From Halomonas sp. S3-1-1 (GTDB lineage Bacteria > Pseudomonadota > Gammaproteobacteria > Pseudomonadales > Halomonadaceae): a DNA stretch of 64,000 bases. The notes beneath the pieces are model-generated. The model saw nothing but the letters and a program-made list of their open reading frames with translations, had not been told where the DNA came from and ran no database searches. The position numbers were made by a program, and so were the translations under genes. The stretch spans positions 895,623 to 959,622 of the forward strand of contig NZ_JALGBZ010000002.1 of NCBI RefSeq assembly GCF_023757625.1, in the 5' to 3' direction. Below are positions 1 through 11,051 of this stretch, piece after piece. Numbering within the stretch: the stretch's first letter is position 1; each line of letters opens with the position of its first letter.

Positions 1-97
1 ACGGGTTCGACGCCGAGTTGTTGGCACAGCCGGCCAGCAGTACCGCACTGCAGGCGGTGATCAAGCAAAAGGAACGAAACGCGTTACAAAGGGCCAT
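1..97 (-). CDS. dolP: BON-domain outer membrane lipoprotein DolP (YraP), N-terminal part only
   Basis: Only the first 32 codons lie in the window. Read on the minus strand from the ATG at 97 they give a lipoprotein signal peptide, MALCNAFRSFCLITACSAV, followed by the lipobox Leu-Leu-Ala-Gly-Cys, then a polar Asn/Ser stretch. A Shine-Dalgarno AGGAG lies 7 bases upstream. The BON domains that would identify DolP are outside the window. The call therefore rests on position: in many gammaproteobacteria the order is rsmI, lpoA, yraN, diaA, dolP, and this gene sits right after diaA. DolP is a lipoprotein that supports outer membrane integrity and envelope stress tolerance. Confidence 0.7.
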   Translation of the reverse strand, partial: MALCNAFRSFCLITACSAVLLAGCANNSASNP

Positions 98-142
98 CGC
101 CAACTCCTGAAAGTATAAAAAAGTATCGTGTATACGGTGCGC

Positions 143-1116
<974 letters not shown>

Positions 1117-1127
<11 letters not shown>

Positions 1128-2619
1128 CCAAAAGTCCTGGCGACAGAATCGGCGCGGGGCGGCCGTTCTGGAAGCGCGCCCAGGGCAGTTCGCGGTGAAT
1201 ACGGCCGTCGCCGGACATCGACAGCGTGCCGGTGCTGCCGTTGAAGCCTTGAATGGAGGAAAGGTCCGACAGGTGCGTGGCAAGCTCGTAAGCATCGACG
1301 CCCATCGCCTGCAGGCGGAAAAGCGAGGCGTCGGCTTCGCCGTGAAGCGCATGGTAGCTCGAGTAGAAGGGCAGCGCTTCGGCACCGCCTACCGCGGCGT
1401 CCGGAATCTGCCACGGGATATCGACGAACATTACGTCATCGAGGTCCTGGTTCAGGCGCCGTTCTTGGGTGCCTTCGTGCAGGTGCGAGGTCGCGTAGAT
1501 CGGCAGCTTCTGGGCGTAATAGAAGTCCATCATCGGCGGCACCTGGCGCGCGTACTCGGGCAGCGCGAGCAGGAATAGGCCATCGATATTACCCAGCTGA
1601 GCGCGACCGCCGCTGACGTTCAGCGCCGTTTCCACCGCGCTCGAGACGTCGTTACTCGGGTTATAGCGAACGGCATTGGGGACTTCACCGCCGAGTTGGT
1701 GAAACTCGTTCCAGAACGCCTCGCCCACGCGGCGGCCCCAGTCGTTGTCCGGCACCATAACCGCTACCTGGCGGCGGCCGTCCTGGTAGGCGCGCCGCGC
1801 CGCCTGGCGGGCTTCGTCTTCAGCGGAGAGGCCGTACTGGAAAAGGCCGGCGGCCTGGTTTTGCGCGCCGCTGCCGTAGTTCAGCGCCAGCGTCGGAAGC
1901 GGAACGCTTTGGCGCTGCTCGAGCCGGGTAACGTCTTCTTTGTCCAGCGGGCCGACGATCAGCTGGGCGTTCATTTGCTGGGCGCGGCTATAGAGTTCGT
2001 CCGCGGAGTACTGCGAGGAGTCGACGAAAGTAAGCTCGACGCCCTGGCCGCGGATCTTGCTGTGCTCGCGCATGGCGTTACTGATGGTATCGGCAACGCT
2101 ACTGAGCGGCCCGGACTGCGGCAGTGCCACCATGATCCGGCGAATGTCTTCCCCCTCCAGTGCCGGCAGGGTAGCCTGGATACGGCCCGGCTCGCCCATT
2201 GCCTGACGGGCCCACTGGGCACGCTCGCGCAGGGTTTGCTGCTCGTTACCCTGCATCGGCAGCTCGTCGTCCAGCACCTGAGTGGCGCGCAGCACGGCGC
2301 GCGGGTCGTCGAGCGCCCGGCCGAGCTCGGAAAACAGCAGCGCCCAGCGTACCCGGTCACGCTCGGACAGGCTTGCCTCGTCCACCGCGGCGGCGGCATC
2401 GAACGCCGCTTCGCGATCGCCCTGGCCTGCCAAAATGGTGGCGGCTTCGAGCCGGCTCAACGAGGCCTGCTCGGGGCCTTGCTGTTCGGCCTGGCTCAGC
2501 AGTCGCCCGGCGTCTTCGTCGGATATGCGGTCGACGCCGCCGGGCTGTTGGATGGCACAGCCGCTGATCAATAGAGCCGTAAAGGCAGTGGCGAGCAGGC
2601 CACGGAGTGAACGTTTCAT
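1117..2619 (-). CDS. lpoA: Penicillin-binding protein activator LpoA
   Basis: 500 residues. An N-terminal lipoprotein signal MKRSLRGLLATAFTALLISG is followed by the lipid-anchored Cys. An N-terminal helical TPR-like region (about 30-180) follows, then a periplasmic-binding-protein-like domain (about 195-490). The ATG at 2619 has AAGGAAG upstream; an open extension of 24 codons has no such site. LpoA sits in the outer membrane and activates the bifunctional synthase PBP1A from outside the cell wall. The protein is shorter than E. coli LpoA (678 residues), with the loss in the N-terminal part. It overlaps yraN and diverges from rsmI. Confidence 0.88.
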
Positions 2620-2747
2620 GTATGCTTCCTTGGTTTTTTCGTTGGCGCTGTTTAAAGCCGAGGACGAGTCCCTTAATCCTTGCACAAGCATAGCGCACCA
2701 TCAGCGAGAGCTACGAGTCAATCCAGAATAGTCAATCAGGAGCCAAT
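2620..2747. promoter_or_regulatory. Divergent intergenic region between lpoA and rsmI
   Basis: This 128-base gap must carry the promoters for the minus-strand lpoA-yraN-diaA-dolP genes and for rsmI. A TATGCT-like -10 element for lpoA can be read on the minus strand near 2686, but no convincing -35 goes with it. The rsmI Shine-Dalgarno CAGGAG ends about 7 bases before its ATG. No inverted repeat stands out. Confidence 0.4.
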
Positions 2748-3605
2748 ATGAGCTACCAGCCTCCGGGCACATTGTACGTGGTTGCCACGCCAATTGGGAA
2801 TTTGGAGGACCTGACGCCGCGTGCCGCCCGGATTCTTGAAAGCGTATCGCGCATCGCCGCCGAGGACACCCGGCACAGCGCACGGCTTTTAAGTCACTTG
2901 GGGATCAATAAGCCTCTACTGTCGCTTCATGAGCACAACGAAGCGCACCGGGTGGAGTCGCTGGACGCCTACCTCGAGGCCGGCGAAAGTATCGCCTTGA
3001 TCAGCGATGCCGGCACGCCCTTGATCAGTGACCCGGGCTTCATTCTGGTAAGAGCGCTGCGTTCGCGCAACCGCCATATCGTCCCCATTCCGGGGGTGTG
3101 TGCGCTGACCGCCGCGCTGAGCGGGGCGGGTCTACCCACCGACCGCTTTACCTTCGCCGGTTTTCTGCCCGCCAAGGCCGGCGCCCGGCGCCAAGCGTTG
3201 GAAAGCTACCAAAAGCGCGAAGAGACGCTGGTGTTCTACGAATCTCCCCACCGGATCGTGGCGACCCTCGAGGCGCTCGCCGAGCAGATGCCAGAGCGGC
3301 CCATCGTGCTGGCCCGTGAGCTGACCAAAACCTTCGAGACCTTCTTGCAGGGCGTGGCGTCAAAGCTTCTGGATATTCTGGCCGCGGACCCCAATCAGGC
3401 GCGCGGCGAGTTCGTGGTCATGATCGGCGGCGCGCCGGCGGTTCAAAAAGCGAGCGAGCAGAGTATCGACGACGAAACGCTGTTGAAAACGCTGCTCGAT
3501 GAAGGCGTGGGCGTAAAGCAAGGCGCGGCGATTGCGGCGAACCTTCTGGGCGGGCGCAAGAAAGAGTGGTACGCACGGCTCCAAATGATGAAACCCGACT
3601 CATAA
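2748..3605 (+). CDS. rsmI: 16S rRNA (cytidine-1402-2'-O)-methyltransferase RsmI
   Basis: 285 residues, the normal family length. The tetrapyrrole-methylase fold is recognisable from VVATPIGNLEDLTPRA near the N-terminus, AAEDTRHS, SDAGTPLISDPG (about residues 86-97) and FYESPHR. RsmI 2'-O-methylates C1402 in the decoding centre of 16S rRNA with S-adenosylmethionine; RsmH, encoded just downstream of rnpB, N4-methylates the same base. A Shine-Dalgarno AGGAG precedes the ATG. The gene points away from lpoA and toward rnpB. Confidence 0.95.
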   Translation: MSYQPPGTLYVVATPIGNLEDLTPRAARILESVSRIAAEDTRHSARLLSHLGINKPLLSLHEHNEAHRVESLDAYLEAGESIALISDAGTPLISDPGFILVRALRSRNRHIVPIPGVCALTAALSGAGLPTDRFTFAGFLPAKAGARRQALESYQKREETLVFYESPHRIVATLEALAEQMPERPIVLARELTKTFETFLQGVASKLLDILAADPNQARGEFVVMIGGAPAVQKASEQSIDDETLLKTLLDEGVGVKQGAAIAANLLGGRKKEWYARLQMMKPDS

Positions 3606-3645
3606 GGCAGGTTAGGGCCTTGAAACGCGTAATGAAAACCGGGCA

Positions 3646-3674
3646 TTGAGGCGCGGGCAGGGCGCTGGTATGCT
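3646..3674 (+). promoter_or_regulatory. Sigma-70 promoter of rnpB
   Basis: A -35 element TTGAGG (3646-3651) and a -10 element TATGCT (3669-3674) are separated by exactly 17 bases. The expected start, about 7 bases later, coincides with the first base pair of the RNase P RNA P1 helix at 3682. Position and spacing together make this a strong call. Confidence 0.8.
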
Positions 3675-3681
3675 TGCCGCC

Positions 3682-4025
<344 letters not shown>

Positions 4026-4036
4026 CCATTTCCATA

Positions 4037-4056
4037 AAAGACCCGCCAGGGTCTTT
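4037..4056 (+). terminator. Hairpin after rnpB, likely intrinsic terminator
   Basis: AAAGACCC, loop GCCA, GGGTCTTT form a perfect 8-base stem that ends in three T residues. It lies 11 bases after the rnpB P1 helix and 18 bases before rsmH. The T tract is short, so some read-through into the dcw cluster is possible. Confidence 0.6.
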
Positions 4057-4074
4057 CAACACAGCGTGCGTAAC

Positions 4075-5025
4075 ATGTCCTCTGCAAGCCAGACCGCTTC
4101 CGACTTTCGCCACACCAGCGTGTTGCTGGACGGCGCGGTCGATACCCTCGTTCATCAAACCGACGGTGTCTATCTGGACGGTACCTTTGGCCGCGGCGGC
4201 CATTCGCGCCTGATTCTTTCGCGCCTTGACGAAAACGGCCGGCTGCTGGCCATGGACCGCGACCCTCAGGCGATCGCCGCCGCCGATGACATCGACGACG
4301 CACGTTTTGCGATCACCCGGCGCGAGTTCGCGCGCTTGGGCGAGTACACCAAAGAGCTCGGCCTTCACGGCAAACTCGCCGGTATTCTGTTGGACGTTGG
4401 CGTGTCGTCGCCCCAGCTCGACGACCCGGAGCGCGGTTTCAGCTTCATGCGCAACGGCCCGCTCGATATGCGCATGGACCCAACCCAGGGCGAGAGCGCG
4501 GCGGATTTTCTGGCGCGCGCAAGCGAAGCCGATATCGCCCACGTGTTCAAGACCCTTGGCGAGGAGCGCTTTGGCAAGCGGCTGGCGCGCGCGGTCGTAA
4601 CCCGCCGCACGGAAAAACCCTTCACTCATACGCTGGATCTGGCAGAAGTCCTCAAGGCCGCCCATCCTGCCTGGGAGAAGGGGCGCCACCCGGCTACCAA
4701 GGCCTTCCAGGGGCTGCGGATTCATTTGAACGGCGAGCTCGATCAGCTCGACGCCGCCCTCGAGGCGGCGCTCGAGGCGCTGGCGCCGGGCGGTCATCTG
4801 GTGGTGATCAGCTTTCACTCGCTCGAGGATCGCCGGGTCAAGCGCTTCATTCGCCACCACGTGCGCGGCGATACCGACCTGCCCCGCGGCGTGCCGATTC
4901 GTGACGACCAGATCAATCGCCGGCTCGAGGCGCTCAACAAGGGCGTGCGGCCAAGCGAGAACGAAGTGGCGCAAAACCCGCGCGCGCGAAGCGCCGTGAT
5001 GCGGGCAGCCAAAAAGCGAGGCTAG
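4075..5025 (+). CDS. rsmH: 16S rRNA (cytosine-1402-N4)-methyltransferase RsmH (MraW)
   Basis: 316 residues from the ATG at 4075. The SAM-binding motif [14 protein letters not shown] comes early, followed by [18 protein letters not shown] and the C-terminal [14 protein letters not shown], all family signatures. A GTG three codons upstream (4066) is possible; neither start has a clear Shine-Dalgarno. RsmH N4-methylates C1402 of 16S rRNA. It is usually the second gene of the dcw cluster after mraZ; here rnpB and a hairpin stand where mraZ would be, and no mraZ is present. Confidence 0.95.
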   Translation: MSSASQTASDFRHTSVLLDGAVDTLVHQTDGVYLDGTFGRGGHSRLILSRLDENGRLLAMDRDPQAIAAADDIDDARFAITRREFARLGEYTKELGLHGKLAGILLDVGVSSPQLDDPERGFSFMRNGPLDMRMDPTQGESAADFLARASEADIAHVFKTLGEERFGKRLARAVVTRRTEKPFTHTLDLAEVLKAAHPAWEKGRHPATKAFQGLRIHLNGELDQLDAALEAALEALAPGGHLVVISFHSLEDRRVKRFIRHHVRGDTDLPRGVPIRDDQINRRLEALNKGVRPSENEVAQNPRARSAVMRAAKKRG

Positions 5026-5027
5026 CC

Positions 5028-5360
5028 ATGCTGGATCGAATCGATTACTGGTGGTCTGTCATGCGCAGCGAGTGGCCGTTCAAGCTACGCCTGCGCGTGT
5101 GGCCACTGATCATCACCGCGCTGTTTTTGGCCTGTCTGCTGACCGCTCTAGCCGTGGTGGTGACCACCCACATGACGCGAACCCAGTTCGCCCAGCTCCA
5201 GCGCCTCGAGCAGGAGAAGAACCAACTGCAAACCGAGTGGGGTCAGCTGCTGCTCGAAGAGGGCGCCTGGTCGACGCCGGCCCGAGTCGAGCAGATCGCC
5301 ACCGAGCGTCTTGAAATGCGCATTCCCGATGTAGACGATGTCGAGGTGATTCGGCCATGA
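5028..5360 (+). CDS. ftsL: Cell division protein FtsL
   Basis: 110 residues. A short cytoplasmic N-terminus is followed by one membrane segment (about residues 25-47, WPLIITALFLACLLTALAVV) and a heptad-patterned coiled coil (FAQLQRLEQEKNQLQTEWGQ, about 55-74). FtsL pairs with FtsB and FtsQ to control septal peptidoglycan synthesis by FtsWI. The gene starts two bases after rsmH and overlaps ftsI by four bases (ATGA). Sequence is weakly conserved in this family, so position and topology carry the call. Confidence 0.9.
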   Translation: MLDRIDYWWSVMRSEWPFKLRLRVWPLIITALFLACLLTALAVVVTTHMTRTQFAQLQRLEQEKNQLQTEWGQLLLEEGAWSTPARVEQIATERLEMRIPDVDDVEVIRP

Positions 5361-7063
5361 ATCAACGCCGCCGGGGAGGCTCGTCCCGACAGCACCCCAT
5401 AGCGCCGCCGCTGGCGGGCGGGCGCTTTCTCTTCATTCTGATTCTGGTGGCAGTGGCAGCCTGTGTACTGGTCGGGCGCATTACGCTTTTGCAGGTCATC
5501 GACCGGCCCTTTTTGCAAAGCCAGGGCGACGCGCGCACGCTGCGCCACGAAGTCATTCCTTCCCACCGCGGCATGATCACCGACCGAAACGGCGAGCCGC
5601 TGGCGATCTCGACGCCCGTAGTGACGCTTTGGGCCAACCCCCAGGAGCTGCCTACGGATGGCATCCAGCGCGTCATGCTCGCCCAAGCGCTAGGGGTGAG
5701 CCTCGACGATTTCGAGGCGCGCGTCGAGCGCTACGAAAGCCGCGAATTCATGTATCTGCGCCGCCAGATGACGCCAGAGGCGGCCCAGCGCATTCTCGAT
5801 CTGCGCACGCCCGGCGTGTATCAGCAGCGCGAGTACAAGCGCTACTACCCGGCCGGTGAAGTCGCCGCCCAGCTTCTGGGCGTGACCAACGTCGACGACG
5901 TGGGCCAGGAAGGCCTCGAGCTTGCCTACCAACCGTTTTTGGCCGGTCACCCGGGCCAGCGCCGCGTGCTCAACGACCGGCGCGGGCGGCTGGTGCGCGA
6001 GCTTGGCGTGATCAGCGACGCCCAGCCCGGCGGCGAACTGACGCTCTCTATCGACCAGCGTATCCAGTATATGGCTTATCGCGAATTGCGTGCGGCGGTG
6101 GCGGAGAACGAAGCCGACGGCGGCGTGCTGGTGACCATGGATGTGCGCACCGGCGAAGTGCTGGCAATGGCTAACCTGCCGTCCTACAACCCCAACAACC
6201 GCGCCGGCCTCGACCCCCGGGGGCTTCGCAACCAGGCGCTGGTCGACGTGTTCGAGCCCGGCTCTGTGATGAAGCCGCTGGCGATGGCGGCGGTGCTGGA
6301 GAGCGGCGTAGTCGATCGTGACGTGGTCATCGATACCTCGCCTGGCTGGATGCGCATCGACCGCTTCACCATTCGCGACGTCAGCAACCACGGCAAGCTC
6401 GATTTGGCCGGTATTCTGGAGAAGTCCTCCAACATCGGCATGTCGAAGCTCGCGCTCCAGCTCGACGACACTGCGATCTGGGAAAAATACAACCAGCTCG
6501 GCTTTGGCCAGAGCCCGGGCACCGGCTTTCCCGGCGAGTCCACGGGCAGCCTGCCGGCGCCGGTACGCTGGTCGCGCAGCGAGCGTGCCGCGCTCTCCTA
6601 CGGCTACGGGCTTTCGGCCTCGGCGGTGCAGCTCGCCAGCGCTTATACCGCACTTGCCAACGACGGTGTGCGCATGCCGCCGTCGATTCTGCGCCTTTCC
6701 GAGCCGCCCCAGGGCATCCCGGCGATCCAGCCAAGCGTTGCCAACGACCTGCTCGACATTCTGGAAAGCTCCGTTGGGCCCAACTCCGGCGGGCGCCGCG
6801 CCCGGGTTGAAGGGTATCGTGTCGGCGGCAAGACCGGCACGGTGCGCAAGACCGGTCAGCAGGGTTACGCCGAAAACGCTTATCGCAGCGTGTTCGCCGG
6901 TATCGCGCCGATTTCTGATCCGCGTATCGTCACGGTGGTGATGATCGATCATCCGCGGGCCGGGCAGTTCTACGGCGGCGCGGTCGCCGCGCCGGTTTTC
7001 TCCAGCGTCACCGGTAACGCCTTGCGTCTGCTCGACGTGCCGCCCGATTACGAAGTGCCATAG
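5357..7063 (+). CDS. ftsI: Peptidoglycan D,D-transpeptidase FtsI (PBP3)
   Basis: 568 residues. A membrane anchor lies at about 23-45, followed by the PBP dimerisation domain and the transpeptidase domain. The active-site motifs are all present: Ser303-Val-Met-Lys306 (SxxK), Ser357-Ser358-Asn359 (SxN) and Lys492-Thr-Gly-Thr. FtsI cross-links septal peptidoglycan with FtsW as its glycosyltransferase partner and is the target of aztreonam and cephalexin. The start overlaps ftsL by four bases; murE follows 15 bases on. Confidence 0.97.
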   Translation: MNQRRRGGSSRQHPIAPPLAGGRFLFILILVAVAACVLVGRITLLQVIDRPFLQSQGDARTLRHEVIPSHRGMITDRNGEPLAISTPVVTLWANPQELPTDGIQRVMLAQALGVSLDDFEARVERYESREFMYLRRQMTPEAAQRILDLRTPGVYQQREYKRYYPAGEVAAQLLGVTNVDDVGQEGLELAYQPFLAGHPGQRRVLNDRRGRLVRELGVISDAQPGGELTLSIDQRIQYMAYRELRAAVAENEADGGVLVTMDVRTGEVLAMANLPSYNPNNRAGLDPRGLRNQALVDVFEPGSVMKPLAMAAVLESGVVDRDVVIDTSPGWMRIDRFTIRDVSNHGKLDLAGILEKSSNIGMSKLALQLDDTAIWEKYNQLGFGQSPGTGFPGESTGSLPAPVRWSRSERAALSYGYGLSASAVQLASAYTALANDGVRMPPSILRLSEPPQGIPAIQPSVANDLLDILESSVGPNSGGRRARVEGYRVGGKTGTVRKTGQQGYAENAYRSVFAGIAPISDPRIVTVVMIDHPRAGQFYGGAVAAPVFSSVTGNALRLLDVPPDYEVP

Positions 7064-7078
7064 CGTGAAGGAGACAAG

Positions 7079-8572
7079 ATGACGTCCAGCCCCGCCCGCC
7101 TTTGGGAGGCGTTGACCCGAGGGTGGCCGCCCCAGCAGCTGCCGCCTAAGCTGCCGGTACTTACCGACGAGTTTTGCATCACCAGCGACTCCCGCGCGAT
7201 TAAAAGCGGCGACGTGTTCGTCGCAGTGCCCGGCAGCGCCCGGGATGGCCGTGAGTTTATCGAGGCGGCGCTCAGCCAGGGCGCGGCGCTGGTGCTCGCC
7301 CACGCCGATAGCCCGAGCGTGCAGTTGGAAGGGCAGGTGCTGCATCTTCCGCATCTGGCGCGTCGGCTGGGTGAGTTCGGCCGCACTCTCTTCGCCGTGC
7401 CCGGTGGGCTCGACCTCATTGGCGTGACCGGCACCAACGGCAAAAGCTCGGTAACCCACTACATTGCCGCGCTCAGCGAGCAACTGGATACCCCCGCGGG
7501 GGTGATCGGCACACTCGGCACCGGCCGGCTCGACCGTCTAAACGATAGCGGCCTCACCACGCCGGGGCCGCTGGCACTTCAGCACGCGCTGTCAGGGCTT
7601 GCCCAAAGCGGCGCCCACCGAGTGGCGCTGGAGGCCTCGTCCCACGCGCTCGACCAGGGTCGCCTCGACGGCTGTCCGATCAGCGTTGGCGTGTTTACCA
7701 ACTTGAGCCGCGATCATCTGGATTACCACGGCAGCATGGCCGCCTACGCGGCGTCCAAGGCCAGGCTCTTTCGCCGCTCCGAAATCACCCTCGCCGTGGT
7801 CAACGCCGCGGACCCGCTGACCCGGCTTATGCTGGCCGGGCTCGAAAAAGGCGTGCGCGTGCTGGCAGTCGGTGAAGACCAGGCGTGCACGCTGCGCGTC
7901 GTTGGCTGGCATCCCCACGCGTTGGGCCAGAACGCGCTGATCGCCACGCCGAAAGGCGAAAAGACGCTCGAACTCGGCCTAATGGGGCGGTTCAACCTCG
8001 ACAATGTGCTGCTCGCCATCGCCACGCTTTACGGTCTAGGCGAGCCGCTGGCAGCACTCTTCGACGCCGCCGCCAAACTTTCGCCGGTGCCCGGTCGTAT
8101 GGCACTGCTCAAGGAGGAGGGCGCCCCGAGCGTGGTCATCGACTACGCCCATACCCCGGATGCCCTCGGCGCCGCCTTGGGCGCGCTTGGCGAGCATCTG
8201 GGCGATGCCGGCAAGCTCTGGTGCGTCTTTGGCTGCGGCGGCGAGCGCGATACCGGCAAGCGTGCGGAAATGGCGCGCGTCGCGGAGTCTCTCGCCGATC
8301 ACTGCGTCATTACCGATGACAATCCGCGCGGCGAGCCCGCCGACGCAATCCGCCGTATGATCATCGAAGGCTTTAGTGAGAACGCCTCGTTTCGCGAGGT
8401 CGGGGATCGCCGAGCCGCCATCGCTGAGGTGGTCGCAACGGCCGGTCCCCAGGACGTGGTGCTGATCGCCGGTAAAGGGCACGAGCCCTACCAGGAGATC
8501 GACGGCGTCCGTCACGCCTACCGCGACGATCTTGAGGTGCAAAAGGCGCTGGCCGCTCGGAGCGTGCGCTGA
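7079..8572 (+). CDS. murE: UDP-N-acetylmuramoyl-L-alanyl-D-glutamate--2,6-diaminopimelate ligase MurE
   Basis: 497 residues. The ATP loop is TGTNGKSSV (residues 117-125), and the substrate-selecting motif DDNPRGEPAD is the form found in enzymes that add meso-diaminopimelate rather than lysine. A Shine-Dalgarno AAGGAG precedes the ATG. MurE adds the third residue of the peptidoglycan stem peptide in the cytoplasm. The stop codon overlaps the murF start by one base. Confidence 0.97.
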   Translation: MTSSPARLWEALTRGWPPQQLPPKLPVLTDEFCITSDSRAIKSGDVFVAVPGSARDGREFIEAALSQGAALVLAHADSPSVQLEGQVLHLPHLARRLGEFGRTLFAVPGGLDLIGVTGTNGKSSVTHYIAALSEQLDTPAGVIGTLGTGRLDRLNDSGLTTPGPLALQHALSGLAQSGAHRVALEASSHALDQGRLDGCPISVGVFTNLSRDHLDYHGSMAAYAASKARLFRRSEITLAVVNAADPLTRLMLAGLEKGVRVLAVGEDQACTLRVVGWHPHALGQNALIATPKGEKTLELGLMGRFNLDNVLLAIATLYGLGEPLAALFDAAAKLSPVPGRMALLKEEGAPSVVIDYAHTPDALGAALGALGEHLGDAGKLWCVFGCGGERDTGKRAEMARVAESLADHCVITDDNPRGEPADAIRRMIIEGFSENASFREVGDRRAAIAEVVATAGPQDVVLIAGKGHEPYQEIDGVRHAYRDDLEVQKALAARSVR

Positions 8573-9915
8573 TGCAGTGGAGCTCACAGCGAGTCGCACA
8601 GGCGCTCAACGTCACGCTCGCCGATGACTTTCCGGATTGCCGCTTTTCGAGCGTCACCACTGATACGCGCCAGATCGCTCCCGGAGCGCTTTTCGTAGCG
8701 CTTAGAGGCGAGCGCTTTGACGGCCATGCCTTTTTGGCCCAGGCGCTCGAGCAGGGCGCCGCGGCGGCGCTGGTCGAAACGCCTATTGAGAGCGCTCTGC
8801 CCCAAGTCGTCTGCGCTGACACCCGCTTGGCTTTAGGGCTTTTGGGTCGCGCGCAGCGCCAGCGGTTCGTTCATCCGCTGGTGGCCGTGACGGGCAACAG
8901 TGGCAAGACCACGGTCAAGGAGATGATCGCGGCGCTGCTCGCCCCACTCGGCCAGGTGCTGGCAACGCAAGGCAATCTGAACAACGACTTCGGCGCGCCG
9001 CTGACGCTTCTACGCTTGGCTCCCGAGCATCGGGCGGCGGTGGTGGAGCTTGGCGCCAACCACTTGGGCGAGATCGCCTGGACCAGCCGGCTCGCCGCGC
9101 CGGACGTTGCCATTATCACCAACGTGACCGGCGCCCACGTCGGCGAATTTGGTGGTATGGGGCAGATCGCCCAGGCCAAGAGCGAAATTTTGCTCGGGCT
9201 TACGCCTGCAGGCGTTGCCGTGCTCAACGCGGAGGATCGTTACTTCGCCACTTGGGCGGCGCTCGCTCCTGGGCCGGTGGTGAGCTACGCCGTCGAAGCC
9301 GAGGCGGATGTCTGCGCCCGGGCTCTTTCCTGCGACTCGCAAGGGCGGTATGCTTTCACGCTTGTTCAAAACGGCGCGTCGCTAGGCGAGGTGCGGCTCA
9401 AGCTTGCCGGCAAGCACAACGTCAGCAACGCCCTGGCCGCCGCCGCCGCTGCGCTTGCCGTGGGCGTGGCGCCAAGGCGCGTTGTTGAGGCGCTGTGCGC
9501 TTTCGCGCCGCTGAAAGGGCGGCTCAGCGTGATCGAAGGCCCCAACGGCACGACGCTTCTGGACGACACCTACAACGCCAACCCGGGGGCGATGAAGGTC
9601 GCGCTCGAGACGCTCACGCGCTTTCCCGGTCCGCACTGGTTCGCCATGGGGGCAATGGGCGAGCTTGGCGATGAGAGCGAGGCGCTTCACGCCGAGGTCG
9701 GCCGCTTCGCACAAGCGCTGGGGGTTGATACGCTGCTGACCTGCGGCGACGCCACGCGAGCAGCGAGCGATGCCTTTGGTCGCGGGCACCACTTCGACGA
9801 CCACGAGACGCTTGCGCGTCATCTTATTAATACGCTGCCGCCCAACGCCACGCTGCTGGTCAAAGGGTCACGCAGTGCGGGCATGGAACGCGTCATTGCC
9901 GCGCTGCTCGGTTGA
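8572..9915 (+). CDS. murF: UDP-N-acetylmuramoyl-tripeptide--D-alanyl-D-alanine ligase MurF
   Basis: 447 residues. The Mur-ligase P-loop is GNSGKTT (108-114); DDTYNANPGAMKVAL is the C-terminal domain motif of MurF. The enzyme adds the D-Ala-D-Ala dipeptide made by Ddl, encoded further down the same cluster, and completes the cytoplasmic UDP-MurNAc-pentapeptide. The start shares a base with the murE stop (TGATG), so the two are probably translationally coupled. Confidence 0.97.
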   Translation: MQWSSQRVAQALNVTLADDFPDCRFSSVTTDTRQIAPGALFVALRGERFDGHAFLAQALEQGAAAALVETPIESALPQVVCADTRLALGLLGRAQRQRFVHPLVAVTGNSGKTTVKEMIAALLAPLGQVLATQGNLNNDFGAPLTLLRLAPEHRAAVVELGANHLGEIAWTSRLAAPDVAIITNVTGAHVGEFGGMGQIAQAKSEILLGLTPAGVAVLNAEDRYFATWAALAPGPVVSYAVEAEADVCARALSCDSQGRYAFTLVQNGASLGEVRLKLAGKHNVSNALAAAAAALAVGVAPRRVVEALCAFAPLKGRLSVIEGPNGTTLLDDTYNANPGAMKVALETLTRFPGPHWFAMGAMGELGDESEALHAEVGRFAQALGVDTLLTCGDATRAASDAFGRGHHFDDHETLARHLINTLPPNATLLVKGSRSAGMERVIAALLG

Positions 9916-9934
9916 AACAGGGTAAACGCCGTTC

Positions 9935-11017
9935 ATGTTACTTCACCTGGCGAACTTTCTAGCTCAATATCAAAGCGCCTTTCAGGTTTTTAATTACCTC
10001 ACGCTTCGCATCATTCTTGCCGCCATCACCGCGCTGATGATCTGCCTGTGGCTAGGCCCTTGGGTCATTCGCCGGCTCGTCGAGGGTCAGATCGGCCAAT
10101 CGGTGCGCGACGATGGCCCGCAGTCGCACCTTTCCAAGGCCGGTACGCCGACCATGGGCGGGGTCATGATTTTGATGTCGATCGCGATCAGCACGCTGGT
10201 GTGGGGCGATCTGGCCAACTACTACGTCTGGGTGGTGCTGGCGGTGACGCTGGGTTTCGGCGCGATCGGCTGGGTCGATGACTATCGCAAGGTGGTCGAG
10301 AAAAATCCTCGGGGCTTGCCCGCGCGCTGGAAATATTTCTGGCAGTCGGTGGTGGGGCTGGGCGCTGCCCTGATTCTCTATCTCAATGCCACTAGCGCCG
10401 CCGAGACCAGTCTGCTGCTGCCGCTGGTCAAGGATTTCGCGCTGCCGCTGGGTCTTTTCTATATCGTGCTGACCTATTTCGTCATCGTCGGCAGCTCCAA
10501 CGCGGTCAACCTGACTGACGGTCTGGATGGTTTGGCGATCATGCCGACGGTGCTCGTCGCCATGGGTCTGGCGGTGTTTGCCTACGCCAGCGGCAATGCG
10601 GTGTTCGCCAACTATCTGCATATTCCCTTCATTCTCGGCACCGGCGAAATCGCGGTGTTCTGTGCGACCATCGCCGGCGCGGGTCTGGGCTTTTTGTGGT
10701 TCAACACCTATCCCGCTCAGGTCTTCATGGGCGACGTGGGCGCGCTTGCGCTGGGGGCGGCGCTGGGCGTGGTCGCGGTGATCGTGCGTCAGGAGATCGT
10801 GCTGTTCATCATGGGCGGTATCTTCGTGGTCGAGACCCTCTCGGTCATCCTGCAGGTGGGCTCGTTCAAGCTCACCGGCCGGCGCATTTTCCGCATGGCG
10901 CCGCTTCATCACCACTACGAGCTAAAGGGCTGGCCTGAGCCGCGCGTGATCGTGCGCTTCTGGATCATCACCGTGGTACTGGTGCTGCTGGGGCTTGCCA
11001 CCCTCAAGGTGCGCTAG
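9935..11017 (+). CDS. mraY: Phospho-N-acetylmuramoyl-pentapeptide transferase MraY
   Basis: 360 residues, identical to the usual length, with about ten hydrophobic segments. Conserved loops are visible: GTPTMGG, the aspartate-rich WVDDYRKV and [10 protein letters not shown], and the C-terminal [17 protein letters not shown]. MraY transfers phospho-MurNAc-pentapeptide to undecaprenyl phosphate at the inner membrane and makes lipid I, the substrate of MurG. Confidence 0.98.
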   Translation: MLLHLANFLAQYQSAFQVFNYLTLRIILAAITALMICLWLGPWVIRRLVEGQIGQSVRDDGPQSHLSKAGTPTMGGVMILMSIAISTLVWGDLANYYVWVVLAVTLGFGAIGWVDDYRKVVEKNPRGLPARWKYFWQSVVGLGAALILYLNATSAAETSLLLPLVKDFALPLGLFYIVLTYFVIVGSSNAVNLTDGLDGLAIMPTVLVAMGLAVFAYASGNAVFANYLHIPFILGTGEIAVFCATIAGAGLGFLWFNTYPAQVFMGDVGALALGAALGVVAVIVRQEIVLFIMGGIFVVETLSVILQVGSFKLTGRRIFRMAPLHHHYELKGWPEPRVIVRFWIITVVLVLLGLATLKVR

Positions 11018-11051
11018 CCTTCACGCGGGTCGTAACGCAAGGAGCCAACCC

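Noticed and set aside
5690..7483. 597-codon minus-strand open frame over ftsI and murE
   Set aside because: Antisense shadow of genes with full catalytic motifs; no recognisable domain, His/Arg-rich composition typical of shadows.
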